A stretch of 64,000 nucleotides of DNA from Klebsiella oxytoca (GTDB taxonomy: Bacteria > Pseudomonadota > Gammaproteobacteria > Enterobacterales > Enterobacteriaceae). Positions 17,514 to 28,700 of the stretch are shown one piece after another (the stretch's first letter is position 1; the number at the start of each line of letters is the position of its first letter). The position numbers and the translations under genes were made by a program. The DNA lies in contig NZ_CP046115.1 of NCBI RefSeq assembly GCF_009707385.1, positions 3,968,001 to 4,032,000 of the forward strand, given 5' to 3'. The notes under the pieces are model-generated. The model was not told the DNA's origin. It did not search any database and saw only the letters and a list, made by a program, of their open reading frames with translations.

Positions 17514-18788
17514 TTAACCCAGAAGTGTGCGCAAATGCGCGGCAACGCTATCCTGCGTTACGGTAGTTTGCTCACCTGAGCGTAAATCTTTCACTACCAC
17601 GTTTCCGTCAGCGATTTCTGATTCGCCCAGCACCAGCGCGACGCTAGCGCCCCATTTATCGGCGCGGGCAAACTGCTTCTTAAAGTTGCCGCCGCCCTGG
17701 TTGGTCATCAGCTTAACGCCGGGCAACGCATCGCGTACCTGCTCAGCCAGACGCATTGCTGCGGACTGGGTGTCAGTTCCGGAGGCTACCAGGTATATAT
17801 CGACAACAGGATCGGCTTTAAATTCCGGATTCACTGCCTGAACCAGTAAAACAAGACGTTCCAGCCCCATCGCAAAACCTACGCCAGGCGTTGCGCGGCC
17901 GCCAAGCTGCTCAACCAGACCATCATAACGGCCCCCGGCGCAGACGGTGCCCTGAGAACCGAGGCTGGTGGTTACCCACTCAAACACGGTGCGGTTGTAA
18001 TAGTCGAGACCGCGCACCAGACGCTGGTTCACGGTATAGCGGATATCGGCATCGTCCAGCAGCGCGCAAAGCCCGGCGAAGTGCGCTTTCGACTCTTCAT
18101 CAAGATAATCGCCCAGCGTCGGAGCGTCGTTCAGAAGCGCCTGTACATCCGGGTTTTTAGAATCCAGCACGCGCAGCGGGTTGGTGTACATGCGGCGTTT
18201 GCAGTCTTCGTCCAGCTTATCTTTAAACTGCTCAAGATAAGCCACCAGCGCATCACGATAGCTGGCGCGAGCTTCCAGCGAACCGATAGAGTTCAGCTCC
18301 AGCGCAACATGGTCGGAAATACCCAGTTCACGCCACCAGCGGGCGGTAAGCATAATCAGCTCGGCATCGATATCCGGCCCCTGCAGACCAAACGCTTCCG
18401 CGCCAATCTGGTGAAACTGACGATAGCGCCCTTTCTGCGGACGCTCGTGGCGGAACATCGGCCCAATGTACCACAGACGCTGTTCTTGATTGTACAGGAG
18501 ACCATGTTCGATACCGGCGCGTACGCAGCCAGCAGTGCCTTCAGGGCGCAAAGTCAGGCTATCGCCGTTGCGGTCCTCAAAGGTATACATCTCTTTTTCA
18601 ACCACGTCGGTCACTTCACCGATAGCGCGTTTGAATAACGGGGTCTGCTCTACAATCGGCATACGGATTTCGCTGTAACCGTAGCTACCAAGCACCTGCT
18701 TCAGTGAGCCTTCAATGCGCTGCCAGAGAGCGGTTTCGCCCGGCAGATAATCGTTCATGCCTCGGATGGCTTGAATGTTCTTTGCCAC
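17514..18788 (-). CDS. hisS: Histidyl-tRNA synthetase
   Basis: HisS charges tRNA-His. The 424 residues equal the E. coli length. Class II motifs are seen: motif 2 around [17 protein letters not shown] (about 111-127), the histidine-A signature [15 protein letters not shown] and motif 3 [11 protein letters not shown]. The C-terminal anticodon-binding domain includes [15 protein letters not shown]. It follows ispG with a 91-base gap that holds a possible small RNA, and precedes yfgM. Confidence 0.98.
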   Translation of the reverse strand: MAKNIQAIRGMNDYLPGETALWQRIEGSLKQVLGSYGYSEIRMPIVEQTPLFKRAIGEVTDVVEKEMYTFEDRNGDSLTLRPEGTAGCVRAGIEHGLLYNQEQRLWYIGPMFRHERPQKGRYRQFHQIGAEAFGLQGPDIDAELIMLTARWWRELGISDHVALELNSIGSLEARASYRDALVAYLEQFKDKLDEDCKRRMYTNPLRVLDSKNPDVQALLNDAPTLGDYLDEESKAHFAGLCALLDDADIRYTVNQRLVRGLDYYNRTVFEWVTTSLGSQGTVCAGGRYDGLVEQLGGRATPGVGFAMGLERLVLLVQAVNPEFKADPVVDIYLVASGTDTQSAAMRLAEQVRDALPGVKLMTNQGGGNFKKQFARADKWGASVALVLGESEIADGNVVVKDLRSGEQTTVTQDSVAAHLRTLLG

Positions 18789-18879
18789 GTTTATTCTCTT
18801 TATATATACAAAAATGAACCCCGGCGCCTTGCGCCCGCAGGTTCAATCATACACGGGAAGCGTATCGCTTCCCAACACG
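18789..18879 (-). ncRNA. Possible SroE-position small RNA between ispG and hisS
   Basis: E. coli encodes the about 90-nt RNA SroE exactly between ispG (gcpE) and hisS. This 91-base gap is of the same size and holds two strong dyads on the leftward transcript: GGGAAGCG/CGCTTCCC (18855-18873) and TGAACC/GGTTCA (18815-18845). The call rests on synteny and structure, not on a sequence match I can verify. The first hairpin may simply end or protect the ispG mRNA. Confidence 0.4.
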
Positions 18880-20001
18880 TTATTTCGCTTCAACCTGCTG
18901 AATATCGATGCGACGAGCCTCATCGAGAATCGATGCTTTAGCACGAATCCGCGCCTCCAGCTGATCGATCATATCGTCGTTATCCAGTCGGTCTTTACGT
19001 ACGCCATCTTCATACAGCCCGCTTTTTTTATTGCCGCCGGTCACGCCGAGCGTCGAAACCAGCGCCTCGCCTGGGCCATTCACCACGCAGCCAATGATCG
19101 AAACATCCATCGGCGTGATGATATCTTCCAGACGCTGCTCGAGCGCGTTAACGGTACCGATAACGTCAAACTCCTGACGTGAACAGGTCGGACAGGCAAT
19201 AAAGTTGATCCCGCGAGAGCGGATACGCAGCGATTTGAGAATATCGAAACCAACTTTGATCTCTTCAACCGGATCCGCTGCCAGAGAAACGCGCAGAGTA
19301 TCGCCGATCCCTTCAGATAGCAGTAACCCGAGGCCGATCGCTGACTTCACCGCGCCGCTGCGCGCGCCGCCCGCTTCGGTGATCCCCAGGTGCAGAGGTT
19401 GATCGATCTGTTTCGCCAGCAGGCGGTAGGACTCCACCGCCAGGAAAACATCGGACGCTTTTACGCTGACTTTAAACTGATCAAAATTGAGACGATCGAG
19501 GTGATCGACATGGCGCATTGCCGATTCCAGCAGCGCTTGAGGCGTGGGCTCACCGTATTTTTCCTGGAGATCTTTTTCCAGAGAACCGGCGTTCACACCA
19601 ATACGGATAGGGATATTTTTGTCACGAGCGCAGTCAACTACCATGCGGATGCGCTCTTCGTTACCGATATTACCTGGATTAATACGCAGGCAATCAACCC
19701 CGTATTCCGCAACTTTCAGCGCAATGCGGTAATCGAAGTGGATATCGGCAACCAGCGGTACGTCAACCTGCTGTTTAATAAGCTTAAACGCTTCTGCTGC
19801 ATCCATCGTTGGCACCGAAACGCGCACGATATCCGCGCCGACGCGCTCCAGAGCTTTAATTTGATTTACCGTCGCCGCCACATCGGTGGTGCGCGTGTTT
19901 GTCATCGACTGTACGGCGATGGGGGCACCATCGCCAATCGGCACATTCCCAACGTAAATTCGTTTTGATTTTCTACGTTGAATCGGAGCCTGGTTATGCA
20001 T
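18880..20001 (-). CDS. ispG: 4-hydroxy-3-methylbut-2-enyl diphosphate synthase
   Basis: IspG (GcpE) converts MEcPP to HMBPP in the non-mevalonate isoprenoid pathway using a [4Fe-4S] cluster. The 373 residues match the family. Cluster ligands are seen in [12 protein letters not shown] (CxxC) and [13 protein letters not shown] (third Cys plus the Glu ligand). The N-terminal TIM-barrel domain starts [15 protein letters not shown]. It lies 26 bases after rodZ, so rodZ-ispG-hisS form one leftward run. Confidence 0.98.
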   Translation of the reverse strand: MHNQAPIQRRKSKRIYVGNVPIGDGAPIAVQSMTNTRTTDVAATVNQIKALERVGADIVRVSVPTMDAAEAFKLIKQQVDVPLVADIHFDYRIALKVAEYGVDCLRINPGNIGNEERIRMVVDCARDKNIPIRIGVNAGSLEKDLQEKYGEPTPQALLESAMRHVDHLDRLNFDQFKVSVKASDVFLAVESYRLLAKQIDQPLHLGITEAGGARSGAVKSAIGLGLLLSEGIGDTLRVSLAADPVEEIKVGFDILKSLRIRSRGINFIACPTCSRQEFDVIGTVNALEQRLEDIITPMDVSIIGCVVNGPGEALVSTLGVTGGNKKSGLYEDGVRKDRLDNDDMIDQLEARIRAKASILDEARRIDIQQVEAK

Positions 20002-20027
20002 GAAAAATCTCCCGCGTTACCCGTCTG

Positions 20028-21005
20028 TTACTGCGCCGGTGATTGTTCGGCATTCAGGGTCAGACGCGCAACCTGGTTAGTTCTGATAAAACGACTCAAA
20101 TCGACTGGTTTACCCAGATACTGAATCTCTACCGCTGCCGGCGCACCGATTTTCAGTTTATAGGGTGCCTGGCCGCTCAGATTGAGATTCCCGCCTTTAC
20201 GCTGTAAACCGCTAAACAGTTTTTTGCCGGTCGCATCGCTCACTTCCAGCCAGCAGTCGGCGGTAAAGTTCATCACCAGATCCTGCGCAGAAGCCGCCGT
20301 AGCGGTCACGTTTGCCTGATCGGTCGGTAACGGTAACGCTGGATTTGCAAGCGCCTGAGTGGCCGCCGTATCGACGTTTGCCTGAGAAGGCGCGACAACG
20401 GCGTTATTATCAACCGGCGCTGGCGTCGATGCCGCTGGCGCCGCAGGAGCCTCTACGGGCGCGCTGTTAGCTGCCGTATCCGGTACCGAAGTGGAAGATT
20501 GAGTATTCAGTGGAATACTTTGACTGTTGCTATCTCCGGAATTCAGCTCAGCGGAGGACTGGTCGGCCATGCTGGAGATCTCGTCCTGCTGCGCTTTGTG
20601 ATCCTGCCACCACCAGGCGCCGCTGAGGCCAATCACCACAAACAGCACCAGCCAGGTAAAGCTCATCAGCCAGCCGTCGCGCTTTTTGCGACGCTTACCC
20701 AGCGAGAAGCTTTGCATCGGCGCAACTTTCGCCGCCCGAATCGGAGCCTGCTTCGCCATCATCGGCAGCAGCTCTTCTTCAGGAATGTGCACAAGGCGAG
20801 CATAGGAGCGGATATAGCCGCGCAGGAAGGTTGAAGCAAGATCGGCGGGTGCCTTATCGTCTTCAATATCACGAACCGTGGAAACCTTCAGGCATAAACG
20901 TTCAGCCACCGCTTGCTGGCTGAGCCCGAGTTGTTCGCGGGCATTACGCAGACGCGCGCCCGTGGTATTTGCTTCTTGATGGTCTTGAGTGGCTTCAGTA
21001 TTCAT
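20028..21005 (-). CDS. rodZ: Cytoskeletal cell-shape protein RodZ
   Basis: RodZ links MreB filaments to the elongasome and maintains rod shape. The 325 residues show an N-terminal cytoplasmic Cro/HTH_25 domain (about 17-85, [19 protein letters not shown]), a basic juxtamembrane stretch (GKRRKKRD), one membrane span (about 111-133) and a periplasmic part. The periplasmic part has an Ala/Pro/Ser/Gln-rich linker and a C-terminal beta domain ([20 protein letters not shown]). It is somewhat shorter than E. coli RodZ (337), with the difference in the low-complexity linker. Confidence 0.96.
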   Translation of the reverse strand: MNTEATQDHQEANTTGARLRNAREQLGLSQQAVAERLCLKVSTVRDIEDDKAPADLASTFLRGYIRSYARLVHIPEEELLPMMAKQAPIRAAKVAPMQSFSLGKRRKKRDGWLMSFTWLVLFVVIGLSGAWWWQDHKAQQDEISSMADQSSAELNSGDSNSQSIPLNTQSSTSVPDTAANSAPVEAPAAPAASTPAPVDNNAVVAPSQANVDTAATQALANPALPLPTDQANVTATAASAQDLVMNFTADCWLEVSDATGKKLFSGLQRKGGNLNLSGQAPYKLKIGAPAAVEIQYLGKPVDLSRFIRTNQVARLTLNAEQSPAQ

Positions 21006-21279
21006 TCGCTACAACTACTGGTACGTGAAATTTAAAATTCAGCGCCGGTAACCCCGCGCCGCGAGACATCTGCTCAACGTCAGACAAACAGTATAAGTCG
21101 GTATGACCTGGTATCACAGAGACTTATCAATATTGAGTGCTAAGCGGTTGTTGTACCGCTACATACTGCCTCAAAGTCGACAAAAACGCACCGTAATTAT
21201 TAACCAGAACAGCGTATTTCGCCCGGCCATTCAACATAAATATGCAACGCACGTCCAGGGCTGTGCGCCGCATCATTTA

Positions 21280-22446
21280 TCAGACAGCCTTAACGTCGAT
21301 CGCTTCGCCCTGCATACGTTTACGCAGCGTACGCTTGGTACGGTCGATTACGTCGCCGGCCAGCTGACCGCAGGCAGCGTCAATATCGTCACCGCGAGTT
21401 TTACGCACAATCGTGGTAAAACCATACTCCATCAGAACCTTGGAGAAACGGTCGATACGGCTGTTGGAGCTACGGCCATACGGCGCGCCCGGGAAGGGGT
21501 TCCATGGGATCAGGTTAATCTTGCACGGCGTGTCCTTAAGCAGCGCAGCCAGCTCGTGGGCATGTTCGGTGCCGTCATTAACGTGGTCCAGCATGACGTA
21601 TTCGATAGTGACGCGGCCCTGGTTGGCGTTGGACTTCGAAATATAGCCACGCACCGAGTTCAGGAAGGTCTCGATATTGTATTTCTTGTTGATCGGCACG
21701 ATTTCGTCGCGAATGGTATCGTTCGGCGCGTGCAGGGAGATAGCCAGCGCGACGTCAATCATATCGCCAAGCTTATCAAGCGCTGGCACCACGCCGGAAG
21801 TGGAGAGCGTGACGCGACGTTTGGAAAGACCAAAGCCGAAATCATCAAGCATGATTTCCATCGCCGGAACCACATTGTTCAGGTTCAACAGCGGCTCGCC
21901 CATTCCCATCATCACAACGTTGGTAATCGGACGTACGCCGGTGGTTTTCACCGCGCCGACGATTTTCGCCGCGCGCCAGACCTGGCCGATAATTTCCGAA
22001 ACCCGCAGGTTGCGGTTAAAGCCCTGCTGCGCCGTCGAGCAGAATTTACACTCCAGCGCGCAGCCAACCTGCGAAGAGACGCACAGGGTAGCGCGATCCT
22101 CTTCCGGGATATATACGGTCTCAACGCGCTGATCGCCAACGGCAATCGCCCATTTGATGGTGCCGTCGCTGGAGCGCTGCTCTTCAACAACTTCCGGCGC
22201 GCGTATCTCCGCGACTTCCTTTAATTTACCGCGCAGAACTTTGTTGATGTCGGTCATCTCATCAAAGTTATCGCAGCAGTAGTGATACATCCATTTCATC
22301 ACCTGATCGGCGCGGAAAGGCTTTTCGCCCATGTTTTTAAAAAACTCGCGCATCTGCTGACGGTTCAGATCCAGCAGGTTGATTTTGGCATCTTTGTTCG
22401 GCACCGTCAGAGCGGCGCTATCAGGTGTGACTATTTGTTCAGACAT
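21280..22446 (-). CDS. rlmN: Dual-specificity rRNA/tRNA adenine-C2 methyltransferase RlmN
   Basis: RlmN is a radical-SAM enzyme that methylates C2 of A2503 in 23S rRNA and A37 in some tRNAs. The 388 residues carry the cluster motif Cys129-x3-Cys133-x2-Cys136 (GCALECKFC) and the SAM-binding GMGEPLLN. The C-terminal catalytic cysteine is seen in [10 protein letters not shown] (about residue 360). A 274-base gap to rodZ holds no gene I can support. Confidence 0.98.
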   Translation of the reverse strand: MSEQIVTPDSAALTVPNKDAKINLLDLNRQQMREFFKNMGEKPFRADQVMKWMYHYCCDNFDEMTDINKVLRGKLKEVAEIRAPEVVEEQRSSDGTIKWAIAVGDQRVETVYIPEEDRATLCVSSQVGCALECKFCSTAQQGFNRNLRVSEIIGQVWRAAKIVGAVKTTGVRPITNVVMMGMGEPLLNLNNVVPAMEIMLDDFGFGLSKRRVTLSTSGVVPALDKLGDMIDVALAISLHAPNDTIRDEIVPINKKYNIETFLNSVRGYISKSNANQGRVTIEYVMLDHVNDGTEHAHELAALLKDTPCKINLIPWNPFPGAPYGRSSNSRIDRFSKVLMEYGFTTIVRKTRGDDIDAACGQLAGDVIDRTKRTLRKRMQGEAIDVKAV

Positions 22447-22502
22447 AATTGATTCCGGCCTCGTTATTACACGTTATGGCCCCTGGAGGGTTGAAAAGAA
22501 AC

Positions 22503-22530
22503 GCCCCGGGAGCGACTGCTCGTCCGGGGC
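22503..22530 (-). terminator. Terminator of the ndk transcript upstream of rlmN
   Basis: A GC-rich stem (GCCCCGG at 22503-22509 pairing with CCGGGGC at 22524-22530) is followed on the minus strand by GTTTCTTTT. It ends the ndk transcription unit about 270 bases after the ndk stop. Confidence 0.75.
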
Positions 22531-22615
22531 GCTGTATTCTACAAATTCTGGCCCATCAATACTACGTCTGCACGCAGCAATGATGAAAAAATCTGTAACT
22601 GCCAGGCAGCTCCTC

Positions 22616-22800
22616 GTGACCGGGGTGAACGCACGCAGCCAACACCGCGACGGTCAGAAAGACGACGAGGATGGGTATCTCCAAAGTATTTTACGTCACG
22701 GCGAGGCGGCGAGTTCGCAAATCCCCGGAAGCATAGATAGCTATGTGACCGGGGTACGCGAATGAAGCCAACAAAGCGGTGGCGTGAAAGACGCGGGAGA
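22616..22800. repeat. Two tandem, diverged copies of an enterobacterial intergenic repeat
   Basis: The core GTGACCGGGGT occurs at 22616 and again at 22745, each followed by a related tail (GCAGCCAAC / GAAGCCAAC, then a GCG-rich stretch and GAAAGACG). The second copy is preceded by TAGATAGCTATGTGACCGG, a form I know from intergenic repeats common in enterobacteria. The segment between the copies contains the linking CCAAAGTATTTTACGTCACGG. The copies differ at many positions. The element runs right up to the ndk stop codon and is transcribed as the ndk 3' untranslated region. Confidence 0.6.
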
Positions 22801-23232
22801 TTAGCGGGTACGCGGGCAAACCTCGCCTTCAGCGAAGAAGAAAGCGATTTCGCGCGCAGCAGATTCAACTGAGTCGGAACCGTGGGTGCCGTTCTCGGTG
22901 AAGCTGTCAGCGTAGTCAGCGCGCAGGGTACCGGCCAGCGCGTTGTCCGGGTTGGTTGCGCCCAGCAGATCGCGATGACGCTGAACCGCGTTTTCGCCTT
23001 CCAGTACGGAAACCACGATCGGACCGGAAGTCATAAATTCAACCAGACCATCAAAGAATGGGCGGCCTTCGTGCTCAGCATAGAAGCCGCGAGCCTGCTC
23101 AACGGTCAGATGCAGCATTTTGGTGCCAACAATTTTGAACCCTGCAGCTTCAAAGCGAGAAAAGATGCCGCCAATAACGTTTTTTGCCACCGCGTTTGGT
23201 TTGATGATGGAAAAAGTACGTTCAATAGCCAT
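22801..23232 (-). CDS. ndk: Nucleoside-diphosphate kinase
   Basis: Ndk transfers the gamma-phosphate of ATP to NDPs and dNDPs through a phosphohistidine. The 143 residues equal the E. coli length. The catalytic His117 lies in the signature [10 protein letters not shown], and the nucleotide-binding residues around [15 protein letters not shown] are present. An AGAGGTTATC leader precedes the ATG. It is flanked by pbpC upstream and, beyond the repeat and terminator, rlmN downstream. Confidence 0.99.
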   Translation of the reverse strand: MAIERTFSIIKPNAVAKNVIGGIFSRFEAAGFKIVGTKMLHLTVEQARGFYAEHEGRPFFDGLVEFMTSGPIVVSVLEGENAVQRHRDLLGATNPDNALAGTLRADYADSFTENGTHGSDSVESAAREIAFFFAEGEVCPRTR

Positions 23233-23401
23233 GATAACCTCTTATATATGTTGTTCTGTTTTGCAGATGAGCAGATAAGACTGATAAATACGGCGCGAAT
23301 TATAATCATCATCTAAGGCGGTTGCCTATGTGTTTAGGTAACATTTTTTTAAAAAAAAGCGACCTTAAACAACAAATCAGCGCAATCAATGACAGAGCCG
23401 C

Positions 23402-25726
23402 TTATTGCACGGTGAAATTCACGGCAACAATCTGCCCTGCCTCATCCATCACCACCACTTGATAACCATCAGGGCGTTCCAGGCTAAGAGTGGTGCTGGC
23501 TCCTTCCGCCAGCAGCGCTTCGCCGTTCAAAAACCACCAGCGTCGCCCTTCCCCGCCGGTCGTTTGCAGGGGCAGCATCACCTTCCGCTCGCCGGGAAGG
23601 CGTTTAACTACCGCGCCCTCGCGAACGCCTGAGAGTATCAGCGGTGCGGCATCCGCAGTTTGCACCGGCGGACACGCCAGCGAAACCGGAGGCACCCTGA
23701 CGCGACGCCGTTCGCCTGCGGGTAGCCAGGGTTCAAGCGGCAGCGGCCAGACGTCGAGCCTTTTCTCCACCGCGCCGGGGCAATCAGCCGCCACCCGTAA
23801 ACCTTGTTGATTCAGCCATACCGGGAAGCGAATCCCGCGAACGCCTTCCTGCCCGGGCAGGAGCAGAGTCGGCGGCTGGCTGTCATCGAGTAGCCAGGTT
23901 GCCAGCCGTCGGCGGCAATTCGCGTCGCCCGCCGGTAAATTCTGCCCTCCCGGCCAGCAAATGGTCCCGGCGCTAACCGATGACGGACGAGGATCGGCGG
24001 GCAATCCGCCGCGGCTCATTGCCGGTCGCGCCAGCAGCATATTATTCACCTGATTCAGCAACGGTACCGCGCTGGCGAATCCAAACTGCCCGACGACCGG
24101 CGTTCCATCGGGTCGTCCGGTCCAGATACCAATCAGATAGCGGGCGTTAACGCCAATCGCCCAGGCATCGCGATAGCCGTAGCTGGTACCGGTTTTCCAC
24201 GCCAGCGGCACCACCTGCACCAGCGAGGCATCGGGAACCGGCTGCGCTTCACCGGCCAGAATGCGCCGCACGATCCAGGCTGAACCTGGCGACAGCAGCG
24301 GTCTTTCCACTAGCGAAGAGTCCGGGGTGATGCGCAATTGCGCCGCCTTACCGTGACGGGCGAATGCGCTGTATGCCGCCACAATATCCGCCAGACGCGC
24401 GCCACCGCCGCCGAGGATCAGCGACAGATTCGGTTCCGCGCCGGCGGGCAGCATCAGCGGCAATCCGGCATTACGCAGCCTGGCGGCAAAACGCTTCGGT
24501 CCATAGGCCTCCAGCACCTGCACCGCTGGAAGATTTAGCGAGCGAACCAGCGCATCGCTGGCGCTCACCGGCCCGTGAAAACCGCTGTCAAAGTTGCCCG
24601 GCCGGTAGTCGCTAAAGCGTCGCGGAACATCCTGCAATAATGAGGCTGGATGGATCAGTCCTTCATCCAGCGCCATACCGTAGACAAACGGCTTCAGTAC
24701 CGAGCCGGGAGAGCGGATCGCCGATACCATATCAATATGGCCAAAGCGACTATCATCGCTAATATCCGCCGATCCTACCCAGCCGCGTACTTTCATATTG
24801 GTATGGTCGACCACCACCATCGCCAGCGAACTGCGCGGCGGCAGACGCGATTTCCAGTTCAGCGCCAGGTCTTCCAGCTGTCGCTGCAGACCGGCATCCA
24901 GCGTCGTCACCACCTTCTCTTCACGACTGCTCGCCAGCGCGCGGCGGGAAAACAGCGGCGCCAGCTGTGGCATCTGCCGTGGAAACAGCCAGACGGGCTC
25001 TTCGATAGCTTCGTGTACCGGTTTTTTTGGCCACACGCCCTGATTTTCCATACGTAGCAGCACTTTATCGCGCGCCGCCTGCGCCCGCTCGGGCCAGCGG
25101 TCCGGACGCAGACGGCTCGGCGCCTGCGGTAGCACCGCCAGCAGCGCCGCTTCGCCATAGCTTAGCCTGGCGGGCGGCTTACCCAGGTATGCCCAGCTGG
25201 CCGCGCCGATCCCCTGCAGCGTGCCGCCGAACGGCGCCCGGTTGAGATACAGCGTGAGGATCTCGCTTTTTGACAGATGCCACTCCAGCTGCAGCGCACG
25301 CCAAAGCTGACGCAGCTTGCCGCCGAAGGTGCGAGGATGTGGATCGAGCAGACGCGCAACCTGCATGGTCAGGGTACTGCCTCCGGAGATCACTCTCCCG
25401 GAAGTCAGATCCTGCCAGGCGGCGCGAACGATTGCGAAAGGATTTACGCCGGGATGATCCCAGAACCAGCGGTCCTCATAGTGGATCAGCGCCTGTAAAT
25501 AGCGTGGCGACACGTCAGCAAGGGTTACCGGATAGCGCCAGACGCCCTGCGCATCGGCAAAGCGCCATAGCGGCGTCCCGTCTTCCGCCACCACTACTCT
25601 GGCAGGGGCGACCTCATGCAGCGGCAGCGGCCATAGCCGGTCGGCAGCCAGAACAGCCAACCACAGCAGAAAAACAAACGCCGCCAGCCAGCGCCAGCGG
25701 CGTTGTATGCGCCTCAATATCCGCAT
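23402..25726 (-). CDS. pbpC: Penicillin-binding protein 1C
   Basis: PBP1C is a class A peptidoglycan synthase homologue, in E. coli a transglycosylase whose transpeptidase has atypical beta-lactam binding. The 774 residues show a membrane anchor (about 12-30), a GT51 glycosyltransferase domain with Glu84 in HYEDRWFWDHPG, a transpeptidase domain with the SxxK serine in SPGSVLKPF and KTGTS as the third motif, and the C-terminal BiPBP domain. The start codon directly abuts the yfhM stop (TAA-ATG), so the two are translationally coupled. This fits the known genomic pairing of bacterial alpha-2-macroglobulin with PBP1C. Confidence 0.97.
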   Translation of the reverse strand: MRILRRIQRRWRWLAAFVFLLWLAVLAADRLWPLPLHEVAPARVVVAEDGTPLWRFADAQGVWRYPVTLADVSPRYLQALIHYEDRWFWDHPGVNPFAIVRAAWQDLTSGRVISGGSTLTMQVARLLDPHPRTFGGKLRQLWRALQLEWHLSKSEILTLYLNRAPFGGTLQGIGAASWAYLGKPPARLSYGEAALLAVLPQAPSRLRPDRWPERAQAARDKVLLRMENQGVWPKKPVHEAIEEPVWLFPRQMPQLAPLFSRRALASSREEKVVTTLDAGLQRQLEDLALNWKSRLPPRSSLAMVVVDHTNMKVRGWVGSADISDDSRFGHIDMVSAIRSPGSVLKPFVYGMALDEGLIHPASLLQDVPRRFSDYRPGNFDSGFHGPVSASDALVRSLNLPAVQVLEAYGPKRFAARLRNAGLPLMLPAGAEPNLSLILGGGGARLADIVAAYSAFARHGKAAQLRITPDSSLVERPLLSPGSAWIVRRILAGEAQPVPDASLVQVVPLAWKTGTSYGYRDAWAIGVNARYLIGIWTGRPDGTPVVGQFGFASAVPLLNQVNNMLLARPAMSRGGLPADPRPSSVSAGTICWPGGQNLPAGDANCRRRLATWLLDDSQPPTLLLPGQEGVRGIRFPVWLNQQGLRVAADCPGAVEKRLDVWPLPLEPWLPAGERRRVRVPPVSLACPPVQTADAAPLILSGVREGAVVKRLPGERKVMLPLQTTGGEGRRWWFLNGEALLAEGASTTLSLERPDGYQVVVMDEAGQIVAVNFTVQ

Positions 25727-28700
25727 TTACGGGGTAACGGTTAGCGGGCCGCTGGCCGCACCGGTTGCCCGCCACTGCGGTACGTACATCGACTCCACCT
25801 GCGGCTGCGGTACCTGATAAGTGCCCGGCGTTACCGCGCGCGCCAGATACACCAGCGTCACCGGCTGGCCTTCATTAATAGCCACTGCGGCCACAAAGCG
25901 ATCGTCGCGAAACTCAAGGTGCTGGATATCCGCCTGCTGCATCTGGTTGAGCAGATTCTGCACCACTTCACCGTTTTCCTGCAGGCTGGCGCTGCTGTTG
26001 GCCAGATTCTGGTTTTCCAGCTCCAGCCCCGCCGGAAGTAAATCCACCACCAGCGCGTCCGGCACGTTACGTTTGGCCGTGACTTCCAGCTTCACCAACA
26101 CCAGTTCGCCGCTGCGCAGCGAAGAGAGCGATTTCTGCTGGCCATGGGTATCGAAAATTTGCCGTTCAATCCCCAGTACGTTCCCCCCAGGTTGCGGTGC
26201 GACCTGCGGGTATCCGCTGCTGTCGAGACGAAGCCAGAGCGGCTGCTGGCCGGTGTTGGTTACCTGCAGCGCAGCCAGCTGATCGCCGGTCAGGTTGCGG
26301 GTTTGCGCTTTCTCGCCGGAAAGCGGTTCGCCCTGCAGCGAAGTTTGCGCCTGCCAGCTGCCGGGAAGATCCTGCAACGTGCGCCCGGCGAGGAAGAGAG
26401 CGTTGCTCTCCTGGGTCGAGAGCCAGCGCTGCCCGTAGGCTTCATCCGCCAGGTTACTGAGCAGGATATTTTGCGCTTCCGGCAGCAGCTTGTTCTCCTC
26501 CAGCAGCGCCAGCTTCAGCGCGTCGTCGCGCAGCTCGCTACCGTAGTCTCCAAGCCAGCGGTTCGTATCCTGCCGCGGTGTCGCCATTGCCAGCCTCAGG
26601 GCTTCATCCCCGCGCGGCGCATCGCCCATCAATTTCATGGCAATGCCCAGCTGCAGCAGCGGCAGGCCGGAACGCGCCTGGTCATGGCGGCTCCAGATTT
26701 CGCGCAGCGCGCCGAGCGGCGCTTTCTGCTGCCGCGCCAGCACCAGCGCGGCGTAGGCCTGGGCGGCAAAACGGCTGGCCTGGGCATCATCGCTGTAGCG
26801 AACGGTCATCAGACCCGGCTCCTGTAAATAGCGCAGCAGCCGCTGGTTACCGTTGTTGACGGCGTTAGCCGGTACGCTGTAGCCCTGTTCGCCCGCGCGC
26901 ACGAGGAAGTCCATCGCGTAGGCGCTCAGCCAGTACTCTTCCGGCCCTTCTTTATCCCACAGGGCGAAACCGCCATTATCGCGCTGCATTTGCAGCAGGC
27001 GAGAAATGCCGATATCCACCGCCGCGCGTCGTTTCTCATCGCTATCGCCGCTGATGCCCAGCGCTTTTAGCTGGGCTGCGTTGGTGTAGAGCGACGGGAA
27101 CAGCCCGCTGGTTGTCTGTTCCAGGCAGCCATAAGGATAAGCTTTGAGCTCGCGAATGTAGCGCGCCAGGTTAAGCGGCGGCTTGCCGCTGAATACCAGC
27201 TGTCCTTGCAGCGTCGCCGGGGAGAAACCCTGGCTTTGCTCAGCCGCAGCCTGCCAGCTTTCACCCGGCTGCAGGACGGCACCGGAATTCACTGTCTGTG
27301 CCGGGAACGCCGGACGCACGCCCAGCTTCCACTGTTTCTGCATCGGCGCGAAGGTTTCCCCCGGCAGGTTCAGGCCGCTGATAGTGGCATTTAGCTGACC
27401 GTCGCCAAAGCCCTGGTGGGCACGAACGGGCACAAACAGAGTACTGCGCGCGCCGGGTGCCAGCTGTACCGGCGGTATTTCGCCACCTTCCAGCTGGAGC
27501 AGGCCGCTGGCGGCCAGCGCAACGTTGAGCGTTTGCGGCTTGTCGGTCAGGTTGCTGAGATCCAGCGCCAGACGTGTCGTGTCTCCGCTGGCGAGGAAAC
27601 GCGGCATATTCAGCTCGGCAATTACCGGCGCGGCAACGATGACTTTCTCTTCGCTGCTGCCAAAATCATCCGCGGTCCACGCCTGGGCCATGACCCGCAG
27701 TTCGCCGTTAAAATCGCCGATTGGCAGGGTGACCGCCCCTTCGCCTTTCTCATCCAGCGCTACCGGCTGCGCCTGCTGGGCGATAATCGTCACGTGATTA
27801 ACCGGCGGTTTGCCGCCGCGCTTGAGTTCATCGCCGTCGCCGCCGAAGCGCAGCCCCGCGAGTCTTCCCTGCCCTTCAATCACCTGACCATAGATGTCGT
27901 AGATATCCGCTCCGTAGCGTTTTTGACCAAAGAAAGCGTTCCACGGATCCGGCGTCGCGTAGTCGGTGATATTCAGTACGCCGCTATCCACAGCGGAGAG
28001 CAGAACGTTAACCTGCTTTGGCGTCTCGCCATCTTTGACGCTGGCCTTAACCTTCACCGTCAGCGGCTGGTTCGGGCGCATTTTAGCCGGCGCCTCCAGC
28101 GCCAGATTCAGACGACGGTTTTCGTCGCCGAGCGGCAAATGCAGCAGACCCACCGCCCGTTTTGGCGTCGCGGAGCGGGATTTATCCCCGGGACGAATCA
28201 CCAGAGTACTGAGATACAGATCGTGGCGATTCCAGGCTTTATCCACCGGAATCGACAGGTCCATCCCCTCCGCCGGAACGTCAATTTCCTGCCACCATAG
28301 CGGCCCTTCGCTCGACTCCACCAGCGCATAGCCTTTACCGGCCGCCGGAGCGGCAATATGCAGTTTGATGGTATCACCTGGTCTATAGGCCGGTTTGTCC
28401 AGCTTCATGGTGACGCGGTCCGGGCGCGCCGCTCCCTGACCATCGCTGTTATCCTGCCAGCTGTAACCGGCCCAGAAGCGCACGCTGCTGACGACATCAT
28501 CCGGCCCTTTGACTTCCAGGCGATAGGATCCCCATTCAACCGGGAAGCTGACTTTCGCCGTTTGCCCGGCAGGAAGATCCAGCGACTCCTCGCCTTCCTG
28601 CAGATCTTTTTGATCGAACTGCGACCGCCAGCCTTCGCTATCAGACCAGTTCCAGTAGTAGTCGCGGCGCTCGCGGATCAACCGCACCTGCAGCCCGGAG

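Larger units (their letters stand above)
22447..22800. other. rlmN-ndk intergenic region (354 bases)
   Basis: No protein gene is supported here. The region holds, from left to right, the rlmN leader, the ndk terminator hairpin, and two imperfect copies of an enterobacterial intergenic repeat abutting the ndk stop codon (listed separately). Confidence 0.7.

Noticed and set aside
21103..22224. Open frame of 373 codons on the plus strand over rlmN
   Set aside because: It is antisense to rlmN, whose radical-SAM motifs are intact. The predicted protein is rich in Arg, His and Asn without any family resemblance.
27416..28300. Open frame of 294 codons on the plus strand over yfhM
   Set aside because: It is antisense to yfhM and Arg-rich, with no recognisable domain or start signal.
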